A DNA stretch of 64,000 bases, from contig CAWKFA010000015.1 in the NCBI GenBank assembly GCA_963848825.1, positions 1,860,001-1,924,000 on the forward strand. The letters run 5' to 3'. The DNA is from CAVVSQ01 sp963848825. Lineage in GTDB: Bacteria > Planctomycetota > Planctomycetia > Gemmatales > Gemmataceae. This document shows positions 29,002 through 37,361 of the stretch, piece after piece. The translations under genes and the position numbers were made by a program. The notes under the pieces are model-generated. The model saw nothing but the letters and a program-made list of their open reading frames with translations. It was not told the DNA's origin and made no database searches. The stretch's first letter is position 1. The number at the start of each line of letters is the position of its first letter.

Positions 29002-29714
29002 CTAACCGCCGGCTGCCTGGGTAGCCAGCGTGGCCAAAACCAGTGCCGCCGTCTCGATACGCAGTATACGCGGTCCCAGACCCAGCACGTGCCAGCCATG
29101 CGCTGATGCCTGGGCGATTTCTTCCGCCGTGAAGCCTCCTTCGGGGCCGACGGCACAGGATAGGTTTGCTCCCGCTGTCACCGGCCAGCCGGCGGTGGTT
29201 CCCGGGGTGGGCGGGTGAGCGACAATACGTAGGGTGCCGGCTGCGGCGCGTTCACAATAGGTAGCCCAGTCGATGGGGTCTTCCACGCGCATCAGTGTGT
29301 TGCGGCCGCACTGTTTGCTGGCTTCGATCACGTAGCGTTCGAGCTTGCTCTTTTTGTTGTCGCCCAGGTGGCCGGCGCCGCGCTGGCAGAGGAGCGGGAC
29401 AAAGGCGCTGACGCCAAGTTCGGTTAACTTTTCCACCAGGAACTGGGCTCGATCCCCCTTGGGCACGGGCGCGGCGATTTCCAGGCGAAAGCCAAGCTCT
29501 CGGCTGGGCGAGGCCACCCCTTCAATTTCGAGATGAACCGACCTTTTCGAGACTTCGACGATGCGCCCGGGTATTCATGCCCATCGCCGTTGAATAGGCA
29601 GATTGCGTCACCCGCGCGAAGCCGGCAAACCGTGGCAAGATGGCGGGCTTCCGGGCCCGTCATTTCCACCGGACCGGTGGTCAATGGCCAGTTGAGATAA
29701 AATCGTTCCGACAT
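29002..29714 (-). CDS. rsmE: 16S rRNA (uracil-1498 N3)-methyltransferase RsmE (one frameshift)
   Basis: SPOUT-fold methyltransferase modifying U1498 of 16S rRNA. N-terminal PUA-like domain: MSERFYLNWPL, GPEARHLATVCRLRAGDAI, LFNGDGHEYPG. After a shift near 29560 it continues with LGFRLEIAAPVPKGDRAQFL, EKLTELGVSAFVPL and the knotted C-terminal SAM-binding motifs AVGPEGGFTAEEI and LGPRILRIETAALVLA. Correction by one base gives 237 aa, normal for RsmE. Confidence 0.95.
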
Positions 29715-29838
29715 TTATGGTACGATACGCCCGCCGTGCCTTCAGGGCGAGTCGTCCCTGGAGGAAAAGTAGTCCGCACCATCGGCGTGCGGCGGCCCGC
29801 GCCAGGAAGGTGCGGCCGGATATCAAGCGAGGGATGCC

Positions 29839-30527
29839 ATGTCGAGCGCCAAACCACCCCAAGAAAAGGAACCGGCCGGTCTGCACAGCACGCGCCAGAT
29901 GCTCGATGAACTCGATGCCCTGATGGACCGCATGCTGGCCCTTCCCGTCAACGATCTGGACGATGCCACGTTGCCGCGCGACGTGGTCCGCGTACCCACC
30001 ATGTCAGCGACCCTGACCGTGCTCGATCCTCTTGAGCAAGAAGCAGAGGCGCCGGCGCCTGCCAAGGCGCCGCTACCGCGCCAGGTAGTGCCCAACGGGG
30101 GGTACACCGCGGATCGTGACATGGATTCAAATTCAGTCGCGAGCCGAGACGTTCAGAGCAGGCCGCGGCCTGCGGTCATGGAGATGTCGTTTCTCGAACA
30201 ACTCCCGCGCCACGCCCGACTCCCGATGCTGCGCCATTCCCCGAGGAAGTGATCCCGCCATCGATCGCCGCTCTGCCGGAGCCGGCCGTCGTGCCGGAAA
30301 GTACGAGCAAGGCACCCCGGCTGCCGCGGCGCTCGCTGGCCAGTCGCAGTGTGCTGCCCCTTTTGTGGTTCAATCAGGCCTTCGACGTTGCCACATACAT
30401 TCTTGGTCCGCCGGGGCGCTGGCTGCGCGGCCCGGGCGGCCGCCACCTGCTGGGTTTGACGGGGTTGGGCATGCTGGCGCTTACGGGCTTATGGCTCGTA
30501 AAGGATTGGCTAAGTTGGACCTGGTAA
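29839..30527 (+). CDS. Hypothetical protein with C-terminal membrane helix (frameshifts near 30200)
   Basis: Not recognised. The N-terminal ~100 residues are soluble and rich in Ala, Pro and Asp (STRQMLDELDALMDRMLALP). After one or two shifts between 30190 and 30210 the protein continues PDAAPFPEEVIPPSIAALPE, a proline-rich linker, then LPLLWFNQAFDVATYILGPP and a final transmembrane helix LLGLTGLGMLALTGLWLV. It is probably a tail-anchored membrane protein of about 229 aa. It lies divergent from rsmE. Confidence 0.6.
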
Positions 30528-30633
30528 TTCCGGCCAATACAATAAATGCAACGTGGCGGGCGGCGAATTAGTTATTTGTTGGACATAACCCCGTCATTCT
30601 GGCGAAGGCGGCAATAATGGGTTGGTGGACGGC

Positions 30634-31218
30634 ATGAATCCAGGACCTGAGCGCCAATACGAACGGCCTTATTCCCTGGTCGCGGGGCTTTTGAGTTACC
30701 TGGTGCCCGGGCTGGGACAGATATCGCAGGGGCGCACCGGCAAGGGATTGCTGTTCATGGTTTGCCTACTTAGCTTGTTCCATGTCGGCGAGGCGATGGG
30801 GAACTGGCAAAACGTTTATGTGCCCACCGAAGAGGTCCCCGGCCAGCGCGGCGGCAACCCGATTCGCAATATCGTCAATCAGCGCTGGCATTTCGCGGGC
30901 CAGATGTGGATCGGCGTGGCCGCCTGGCCCGCCATCTGGCAGTTTTATAATGTCACCGAACCGGTGGACGACACCGCCTCCTTCTGGCGCAGCTACCAGC
31001 GGCAGCCGAAGGAAGGGCGGATCGACGAAGCGGGTACGGTGAATGAGTTTTTGGTCAATAGCGACAAAACGCCGGACCTTGGCTGGATCTACACGGTGAT
31101 CGCTGGCATGCTGAACGTCCTGGTGATTTACGATGCCTTCGCCGGCCCCGCCTACGGGCCACGCCTGCCGCGCGAGGGCAAGGACCAGCCGTCCGCGCCG
31201 GAGGCCGTACCCTCATGA
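30634..31218 (+). CDS. DUF6677-type planctomycete membrane protein
   Basis: A 194-residue protein with a first hydrophobic pair (SLVAGLLSYLVPGLGQISQG and GLLFMVCLLSLFHVGEAMG), a middle region QMWIGVAAWPAIWQFYN and a further helix WIYTVIAGMLNVLVIYDAF. The YLVPGLGQ-x-QGR-KG opening is shared by several small membrane families (TM2-like) and by the DUF6677 group. Start MNPGPERQ at 30634 is preferred; four upstream codons are also open. Its stop overlaps the start of the next gene (ATGA at 31215). Confidence 0.7.
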   Translation: MNPGPERQYERPYSLVAGLLSYLVPGLGQISQGRTGKGLLFMVCLLSLFHVGEAMGNWQNVYVPTEEVPGQRGGNPIRNIVNQRWHFAGQMWIGVAAWPAIWQFYNVTEPVDDTASFWRSYQRQPKEGRIDEAGTVNEFLVNSDKTPDLGWIYTVIAGMLNVLVIYDAFAGPAYGPRLPREGKDQPSAPEAVPS

Positions 31219-31499
31219 TCCCCTTCGCCCTTGGCGCCATTAACATGTATTTCCAGTTGCCGGTGCTGATCGTGGTCATTAGCCTGGTCTACAGCGGCAC
31301 GCGCTACGATGCGTGGGATAGCATTCTTCACGAGGCCGTGCGCTGGGGCGGGCGCATGGCGCTGTTTCTGGTGGGCATCGGCGTCGTTTTATATCTGATC
31401 GCCAGCTTTCCGATAACCACGGTTCTGCTCGTGCTGGCCCCGGTAGCGATCGTGTTCGTCGTCTATGTCCTCATGAGTGAGCGGTCCACAGGGCCCTGA
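31215..31499 (+). CDS. Small three-helix membrane protein
   Basis: A 94-residue hydrophobic protein: helices NMYFQLPVLIVVISLVYSG, ALFLVGIGVVLYLIAS and TTVLLVLAPVAIVFVVYVLM. It overlaps the preceding DUF6677-type gene by four bases, so the two are translationally coupled and probably work together. No function is recognised. Confidence 0.7.
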   Translation: MIPFALGAINMYFQLPVLIVVISLVYSGTRYDAWDSILHEAVRWGGRMALFLVGIGVVLYLIASFPITTVLLVLAPVAIVFVVYVLMSERSTGP

Positions 31500-31537
31500 G
31501 CTTTTGAAGACTTTCGTGTAACCCATCTCCGCAGGCC

Positions 31538-32858
31538 ATGGCCATGGCGTCCCCTCCGGAAAACGATGCTCGTTTTCGCTGGCAAACACTGTTTCAGCAT
31601 GCTACTGGGCCCATTTTTCTCCTCAATCGTCGTCGCCGGATCCTGTTTGTCAACCGGGCCTGGGAAACGCTTACGGGGTTGACGCTCGCGGAAGTGAAGG
31701 GGCAGGTATGCCGGCGCCGGCCGCGCGGTATCTTGGCGGAGAAGATCGAACTCTTGCTTGGCGCCCTGGCCCCTCCCGCGGAAGCCATGGAGGGGCAAGC
31801 CACGCAGTCCCGCCGGCTCGTGCCTTCCGGTAACGCGCCGGCTTGCTGGGACATTGCTTTCTTTCCCCTTAACGGCAACGCCGGGCTCGTCGGCATCCTT
31901 GGCGGCATTCAGGTCATTCCACGCCCGGAAACACCGGCGGGCCCGCCGCTCTCCGAAAAGATGCTGGCTTTGCGTCAGCGTCATCTCGAGCATTATCGTC
32001 TCGAGCACCTGATCGGCGCCGGTCCCGTCCTTACCCGTTTGCGCAGCAAATCCGCCTGGCGGCCCAGACGCGCTTGCCGATCCTTCTCGTCGGGGCACGC
32101 GGCACGGGCAAGCAATGGGTGGCGCGGGCCATTCATTTGCTCGGACCGGACCATGAAAAACCATTCGCCTGCCTGAATTGTGCTCATCTTCCGCCCCAGG
32201 CGCTCGAGTCGCTGCTGTTCGGCACCGGCCAGGGTGCGCCGCTGGCCGGCCTCTATCTGCAAAATATCGCCGCCTTGCCGCGTGACCTGCAGGAACGCCT
32301 GCAAGCCCGTCTGGAAGCCGAGGGAGAGGTGTCGCCGCGCTTTTGTGCCGGCGTGATGGATGATCCCCAGGAAGCCGTCCGCCTGGGAAAACTTGTCGAA
32401 GGCCTTTATTGCCGGCTCAGTACACTGAGCATTGAACTGCCGACTCTCAAGGAACGCATGGAGGATTTTGACGCCTGGGCCGACCACTTCTTGGCCCGCG
32501 CAACCGCGCCGGCGACCGGCAAGTGCAGGGCGTGAGCGCCGAAGCCGTGCAGGTCCTGCGAGCGCATGCCTGGCCGGGAAATTTGCGGGAGCTCCACGAA
32601 GTGCTGCGCGCGGCCTGCTTGCGAGCCCGGGGCGAGCGGATCGAGCTTGGCGACTTGCCTTTCCACCTGCGCCAGGGGCCCATGCCCGAGATCAAGCCGC
32701 TGTCGCTCGATGCCATTTTGGAGCAGGTGGAACGGCGTCTGATTACCCATGCCTTGAAGCTCGCTGCCAATAACAAAAGCCGGGCCGCGGAGTTACTCAC
32801 CATCTGGCGCACCCGCCTGTTGCGGCGGCTGGAAAACCTGGACATCAAGGACCAGTAA
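31538..32858 (+). CDS. PAS-AAA+-Fis regulator with degenerate sigma-54 activator domain (two frameshifts)
   Basis: About 439 aa. N-terminal PAS domain (ATGPIFLLNRRRRILFVNRA, LTGLTLAEVKGQ), then, after a shift near 32045, an AAA+ domain with Walker A LLVGARGTGKQWVARAIH, and after a shift near 32515 the end AWPGNLRELHEVLRAACL and a Fis-type helix-turn-helix (ALKLAANNKSRAAELLTIWR). In the uninterrupted AAA+ stretch, GAFTGA is replaced by GAPLAG and the Walker B LFLDEI by LYLQNI, and the loop between them is shortened. It should therefore neither hydrolyse ATP nor contact sigma-54 normally. A pseudo-receiver gene follows ten bases later. Confidence 0.8.
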
Positions 32859-32867
32859 GGGCCCGCC

Positions 32868-33248
32868 ATGCAGCGCGCACAAATTCTTGTTTTTGGTTTG
32901 GAAGGGCGTTTGGCGGACCTCTTGCAAGAGCTAGGCCAGGAGCGCTCGTTCTGGGTCCGCGACGTTCGTCATGTCAAGACCTGCCTCAATTTGCTGCGCC
33001 AGGGCGGCGCCGATGTGCTCGTGCTCCGGCTGGGCAAAAACATCGATCAGGAACTGGCGTTGCTGGAGCAGGTTGGGCTACTCTTTCCCGCCACGAAGTC
33101 GATCGTGGTGGGCCCGGCGGACAATCCACCGCTGGCCGGCCTGGCCTGGGACCTTGGCGCGGCTTATGTTCTCTTTCCTCCGCGGCCGCTCGAAAGCATT
33201 CGAGACATCGTCCTGGGCTTTATGTCCGCGTCCGTGGCGCCGACTTAA
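32868..33248 (+). CDS. Receiver-like protein lacking the phosphoacceptor aspartate
   Basis: A 126-residue alpha/beta protein the size of a CheY-like receiver. Strand and helix order fits (AQILVFGLEGRLADLLQEL; GGADVLVLRLGKNIDQELAL; TKSIVVGPADNPPLAGLAWD; AAYVLFPPRPLESIRDIVLG). Where receivers have D in VLVLDL, this one has R (VLVLRL), and the N-terminal acidic pair is missing. It would be a pseudo-receiver signalling by protein contact. It lies directly behind the PAS-AAA+-Fis gene, suggesting a functional pair. Confidence 0.6.
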   Translation: MQRAQILVFGLEGRLADLLQELGQERSFWVRDVRHVKTCLNLLRQGGADVLVLRLGKNIDQELALLEQVGLLFPATKSIVVGPADNPPLAGLAWDLGAAYVLFPPRPLESIRDIVLGFMSASVAPT

Positions 33249-33503
33249 TCGGTGGGCGGTGCCTCCTTATCGACCAGGCTCATCGCCAGCGCTTGCGTGG
33301 GACAAACGAGCGCAGCATACGGAGCAGCCGATGCAGTCGCCTGGCCGAGGCATCCAGGGTACCGCCCCGCGCATGGCCAGACAATCGGTGGGACAAAGGT
33401 CACAGCACAGGCCGCACCCCGTACAGGCCGCATCGTTCAAGACGGGAACTTCGAGCCAGGACCAGGGCGCGCGTGCCGCGTGTGCTGCGGTGGGATGGGT
33501 CAT
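33245..33503 (-). CDS. 2x[4Fe-4S] ferredoxin-type protein (one frameshift)
   Basis: Small electron carrier, about 85 aa. The first cluster motif CTGCGLCCDLCP and the second CIGCSVC...CPTQALAMSL are each complete, the second spanning a shift near 33315. The N-terminal WSWLEVPVLND is short and no other domain is attached. It converges on the pseudo-receiver gene with overlapping stop codons. The partner redox enzyme is not in the window. The start at 33503 (MTHPTAAH) is the ATG nearest the first motif with a family-like length. Confidence 0.78.
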
Positions 33504-33564
33504 AAATACTCGGATAATTCGAGCCTCGCCAAAAGCGGGGCCGAGGCAATTGAACTCGCGCATG

Positions 33565-33595
33565 AAAAACCCACGGGTTTGATGCCGTGGGCTTT
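33565..33595 (-). terminator. Rho-independent terminator after the secreted coiled-coil gene
   Basis: Read on the minus strand, CCCACGG and CCGTGGG form a 7-bp stem with an eight-base loop, directly followed by TTTTTC. It lies about 45 bases beyond the stop codon of the gene at 33638-34006 and before the ferredoxin gene. Confidence 0.65.
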
Positions 33596-33637
33596 CGATG
33601 TATACTGAGCTGGCAGCCAATTCCCGTGGGCAAGGAG

Positions 33638-34006
33638 CTACTTCTTTTCAGGTGCTTTCTTGTCGTCCTTGGGCTCGCCCTTGGCGTCCTCGCCAATAAA
33701 GATCTTGGTGGCTTTCTCTTTTTGCTCGGCCGTCAATATCTTCACCATCTCCTGACGTTCCTGTCCCTTGGTTTCCTTGATCTGATCTTCGAGCAACTTC
33801 ACTTTCGCCTTGTAGACGCCGTGAATCTCACTGACTTTGACTTGTTGCTCTTTTGTTAGAGCCAAATCTTTCCAGCCTGGCGGCAAATAGGTTTTCGTTT
33901 TGGCTGGCGGGGCATCGCCTTTCTTGGCGTCTTGCGACGATCCCGTGCCGACCAGCACCGCCATTCCAAGAATGACCATCCCGGCAAATGTGCTGCAACG
34001 AAACAT
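33638..34006 (-). CDS. Secreted coiled-coil protein, LTxxQ/Spy-like
   Basis: A 122-residue protein with an N-terminal signal peptide (FAGMVILGMAVLVGTGSSQ) and a mature part that is basic and helical: WKDLALTKEQQVKVSEIHGV and KILTAEQKEKATKIF. LT-x-E/Q-Q repeats occur in periplasmic CpxP/Spy proteins, which sense or hold unfolded proteins. Similarity is restricted to these short motifs. The C-terminus is lysine-rich and probably unstructured. Confidence 0.65.
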   Translation of the reverse strand: MFRCSTFAGMVILGMAVLVGTGSSQDAKKGDAPPAKTKTYLPPGWKDLALTKEQQVKVSEIHGVYKAKVKLLEDQIKETKGQERQEMVKILTAEQKEKATKIFIGEDAKGEPKDDKKAPEKK

Positions 34007-34408
34007 ACAGATTTCTCCAAAAAACTGGGGTTTTCTGTCCTTAGATAGGTAAGGTATCCGTTTGCTATTCCCGGAATATTAAAGCTGCGCCTGGGCAACG
34101 GCAACAAAAATCGCCTTTTTTTGTGTTTTTTTGTGCGATTTCCTTCAAAATGTGCCTACTTTCGCCACCTGTCCTCTAATACGCGCAGGCTCCGCATTGG
34201 CGGCGTTTTAAAGTGCGCCAGCGAAAAATCAGAAAAATCGTTAAAACCGGCCGCCTGCCGGAAAACTTGACCTATAGTTGCCGTGAAGCTCTTCGCGTGA
34301 AGAGCGATCCTCGACAAGGGTAAACCCGTCGTAAGGCGGGGCGCAAAACCATGGGTCCGGTAGCCAGGCGCTGGCGATCGGATTGCCAGGTTGCCGAAAG
34401 GAAAAGTC
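34007..34408. other. Intergenic region with GEMM riboswitch leader
   Basis: No gene in these ~400 bases. The part next to the secreted-protein gene is AT-rich with T runs (around 34115-34140) and probably holds promoters for both directions. A perfect 7-bp hairpin GCTCTTC/GAAGAGC lies just before the aptamer, near 34288-34304, then the riboswitch itself. Confidence 0.6.
34311..34398 (+). promoter_or_regulatory. Cyclic-di-GMP-I (GEMM) riboswitch
   Basis: The leader contains the GEMM core in order: AAGGGTAAACC, a GC stem closed by the GNRA tetraloop GTAA (CGTC-GTAA-GGCG), the invariant GCGCAAAACCATGGGTC, then the second helix and its tail GGATTGCCAGGTTGCCG. These match the c-di-GMP-I riboswitch consensus, including the tetraloop and its receptor-side stem. 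The ribosome site AAAGGA follows the last aptamer strand by a few bases, so ligand binding probably controls translation or an overlapping fold. The class includes cGAMP-responsive variants, so the ligand needs testing. Confidence 0.85.
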
Positions 34409-34591
34409 ATGCGGAAGTTTGCAGAACAAGTTGTGCGATTCCTGGAACGTGAAGATGGCCCCACCGCGGTGGAATATGCCGTCATGCTGGCGCTGATTAT
34501 CGTGGTGTGCATCACCGCGATCACGGCCCTGGGCACCAACGCCAACAAGACGTTTACGAGCGTCTCCAACACCATTGGCGGCGCGAGCTAA
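34409..34591 (+). CDS. Flp-family type IVb pilin
   Basis: A 60-residue prepilin: MRKFAEQVVRFLEREDGPTA followed by VEYAVMLALIIVVCITAITAL. The short leader ends at a glycine, the E-Y pair at mature positions 5-6 is the Flp signature, and the hydrophobic helix follows. Flp pilins are exported by Tad machinery and mediate tight adhesion. No tad genes lie in the window. Translation starts at 34409, ten bases after the riboswitch, with AAAGGA upstream, and a strong terminator follows, so it is a monocistronic unit. Confidence 0.9.
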   Translation: MRKFAEQVVRFLEREDGPTAVEYAVMLALIIVVCITAITALGTNANKTFTSVSNTIGGAS

Positions 34592-34682
34592 GGCGCACGG
34601 CGCCTGGGTTTCCTGGCCAAATTCGCGAGGACTTGGCTTGCGTCCCGGTGCGAGCTCGGCTACCCACTCGGCGCCGTATCGG

Positions 34683-34721
34683 AAGCCTCGGCCCGGTTTT
34701 CAACCGGGCCGAGGCTTTTTT
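34683..34721 (+). terminator. Strong rho-independent terminator after the Flp pilin
   Basis: A 16-bp perfect stem (AAGCCTCGGCCCGGTT and its complement) with a three-base loop, followed by six T. It ends the riboswitch-pilin transcript about 90 bases after the stop codon. Confidence 0.9.
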
Positions 34722-34752
34722 GTCGTCAGAATTAATCACTTTTCCAGCACGG

Positions 34753-36162
34753 CTACGCGCACCGCGATGACCTGCGCCGCGCAGCTGGCGGGAAACCTGC
34801 ATGTCCGTCATCTTCTTCGCTCACTGGCCTGGTCCGGCGCCGCTGCGCCCACAAATGACCAAGGGCGACGGCCAACAAAAGCAGCGACACGATCATTGGT
34901 ACGCCGGCCTCGCGTCGCCCTTCCCAGACAGGAATGGACGGTAGGGCGTAGCCGATGCCGGCCACCACCAGCAGGACCATCATGGCCGGTCGGCCCAGCA
35001 AGGTGCCCGGTCGGCCCTGCAGAGAAAGTGCCAGCAGGCCAATGACCAGCGGCAGGGCCTTGGAAAAATAATGCAGGTGAGAAACCGGCGTCACCAGGGT
35101 CATGACCAACAGCAAAGACCCCAGGAAGAGCAGGCAGCGAACAGGGTCCTGGTCCGGGCGCCAGCCAGCAGCCAAAAGGACCAGCAGCGTGAGACTGCCG
35201 CTAATAATCCAGTGTGCGGTGCGCGTCCAGGCTTGCGGCTGTCCGGGCCTGCTTTGCAGCCGGCCCCAGTACTGGTAGTTGTGCAAGGTGGCCTGGAACG
35301 ACTGATTGTCGGTGGCGGTGATGTTGGTGAGTTCCTCGGCCCGTCTTTGGTCGCCCCCCTTGCCCAGGCCAGGATGCAACACGGCGTCAATCATTTGCTG
35401 ATTTAGGCTCCACGTTTCCGGAATCCCCCAGTACAGCGCCGGGATGAGGAACAGGCCCAGCGCAGACCCACAGCGGCGCCTGCCAGCCCCCGGCCATCGC
35501 GCCGCCATAGCGGGAAGAGCAGCAAATAGGCGGGAATGACTTTCACGCATATCGCGGCCGCCAACCACATTCCCGAGCGAAATCGCTGGCCTTTCATCAG
35601 CGCGGCAAACGCGCCCGCCACAAACAAAATGATGAACAGGTTCACCTGGCCGCGCGACAAAGTGCCGCCGATTTGCACCAGACAGAGCAAAATGGGGATG
35701 ATGCGGTCAAACCACCAGCGGCGACAGCCAGCCCGCATCGTGCGAATTGAAGGGTCGGGGGATGCGCACCTCCAGCGCCGCGGAAATCCAGTGTACCGCC
35801 AAAAATAAACAAACCAGGCTGAGGACATACCAGACGATGACGGAGACCGGCCAGGGCAGCATCAGGTTGCGTTCGGCGCCCGCCGCGCATCCGCGAGCGG
35901 CGTCAAGGCGAGCGCGACGATCGGCGGGTAGCAATAATGCCAGCCGTTATCGTCGGCAATGGTATAGGGATCCTCGCCCACGCGTGCGGCCCAGGCTGCC
36001 CGCAAATAAACGCCTAGATCAGTCTGGCGGTTGGGCATGTAAACGCAGCGTATCTCGAGGATAATTCCAAAGATGATCAGGACAGTAAAGAATCCGCCCA
36101 AGCCAAGGCGTTCCCACAACTTCAGAGGAGCAATATCTGTTCGAGGCGCACGCGGAGTCCAT
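34753..36162 (-). CDS. GT87/DUF2029 polyprenyl-phosphate-type glycosyltransferase (several frameshifts)
   Basis: Polytopic membrane protein of about 469 aa. The N-terminal part has DLGVYLRAAWAARVGEDPYT and WHYCYPPIVALALTPLA, with the acidic D-L-x-VY motif and Y-PP-of GT87 mannosyltransferases. Later helices include LCLVQIGGTLSRGQVNLFI, GMWLAAAICVKVIPAYLLLF and LVTPVSHLHYFSKALPLVIGL. Frames change near 35880, 35760, 35450 and close to the start. An ATG at 36162 with AGGGAG eight bases upstream is the probable start. Such enzymes add mannose-like sugars on the outer face of the membrane; the acceptor is unknown. Confidence 0.7.
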
Positions 36163-36518
36163 GCCGTTGCTCCCTAAATAAACGTGATGAGAGCCCGAAC
36201 GATAGGAAAAGTGCGTGGGGAAGGCAAGACCAACCCGGGGTTCGGTGTCTCACGTTTAGGAAGGTTGACCCAACGGAGTACGCTATTAGCGGCGGGTCAG
36301 CGCGAGTACGCTCGGCACCGCCCTACATGCCGGCTGTAGCCCTAACTCATTTCACTCGTTTCACACCTCTCGCGGGGCAGGTGAAATGTGAAACGTGAGC
36401 TCGGCCTGTGGTCAGGCAAGGGGGAGGCCGCATTGCCCTGGACAAAAGGGCCCTTGAAGGTTATTTCCCAGCGCTTTTCACGTTTTGCCCTGTCGATGCC
36501 GGAAAGCGAAGTGTGGCG
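36163..36518. other. Intergenic region with degenerate repeat copy
   Basis: No supported gene in ~355 bases between the divergent glycosyltransferase and lipoprotein genes. It holds a degenerate copy of the 37-bp repeat (36291-36327). Open codons between 36408 and 36519 in frame with the lipoprotein lack a signal sequence and are treated as untranslated. Confidence 0.55.
36291..36327. repeat. Degenerate copy of the 37-bp dispersed repeat
   Basis: GGCGGGTCAGCGCGAGTACG followed by CTCGGCACCGCCCTACA differs at three or so positions from the arm at 16108-16144. A partial opposite arm (TTGACCCAACGGAGTACGCT) lies just upstream at 36265-36284. Several changes are paired, as expected for a decaying palindrome. 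Confidence 0.7.
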
Positions 36519-37226
36519 ATGGCGCGAGTTATGGTTTTGCTGGGACTGGTGGCTGTTGGCGGCTGTTTTTCTCCCTCTGGTCAAGATGGCGACCGGGTTT
36601 CGTTGGTTTCCAACAACCCATTTGGGCTGGAAGCACCCGCCGCGGCGACGACGCACGCCAGCTATACGCAGGCATCTCAAGAGATATCCTTGCGCGTTGA
36701 CAAACTGGGCAAGGATTTGATCGAGGCCAACAAGGAAATCGGCGTGCGGCCCCTTTTCGGCACCATCGGCTCGGAGAAAGCTGAGGTATTTCACGTCGGC
36801 ACCAGGATCGTCTACGTGACTTCCGGCCTCGTCAACCGTTGCTCGTCTAGCGCGGAGCTGGCGGCGGTTTTGGCCCTTGAGCTCGGCAAAATGGTAGCCG
36901 AGCGCGAAGCGCACACAAGTCCCGAAGTTCGCTCTCCGGAACAGCGCCCCCCCATACGATTGCCTGTGGGCAATGGTGTCGGGCCTGGCCAGCCCGACCT
37001 CACGGCGGTTGCCGAATTAGGACGTTTCGAAAGCGCAAACCCAAAAACGCTGCGCCCGACGCCCCGTCCCGATCCCCAAAAGCTGGCCCGGGCTTATCTG
37101 GAGAAGGCTGGCTATCAGGCCGCCGATCTGGAGACCGCCGCCCCGGTGCTTCACGAGGCTGAAAAGAACATCGGCCTGGAAAATCAATTCAAGGGTACGC
37201 TGCCGCAATCTCCCTCGGCGCCTTAA
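36519..37226 (+). CDS. Lipoprotein related to M48 peptidases but lacking HExxH
   Basis: A 235-residue lipoprotein: signal peptide MARVMVLLGLVAVGGC with lipobox VGGC. The region VFHVGTRIVYVTSGLVNRCS and ELAAVLALELGKMVAEREA lines up with the M48 peptidase segment that reads YV-x-GLL...ELAAVLAHEIGHV. Where the zinc-binding HExxH should be, it has LELGK, so it cannot be a metalloprotease of this type. The C-terminal half is helical with a proline-rich linker. It is probably a membrane-bound binding protein. The start at 36519 is set by the signal peptide. Confidence 0.7.
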   Translation: MARVMVLLGLVAVGGCFSPSGQDGDRVSLVSNNPFGLEAPAAATTHASYTQASQEISLRVDKLGKDLIEANKEIGVRPLFGTIGSEKAEVFHVGTRIVYVTSGLVNRCSSSAELAAVLALELGKMVAEREAHTSPEVRSPEQRPPIRLPVGNGVGPGQPDLTAVAELGRFESANPKTLRPTPRPDPQKLARAYLEKAGYQAADLETAAPVLHEAEKNIGLENQFKGTLPQSPSAP

Positions 37227-37361
37227 AGAGGCCGTCTGGTTCTGGCCTGATTCAATCAATTCGGTAAGACAATCGTTAGCGACCTATAAAAGCGGGGACA
37301 GGACCTGTGCTTTGAGAGGTCCCTTCTTAATTTCCTGGCACCCTGGCTTTCCTGGTTTTTC

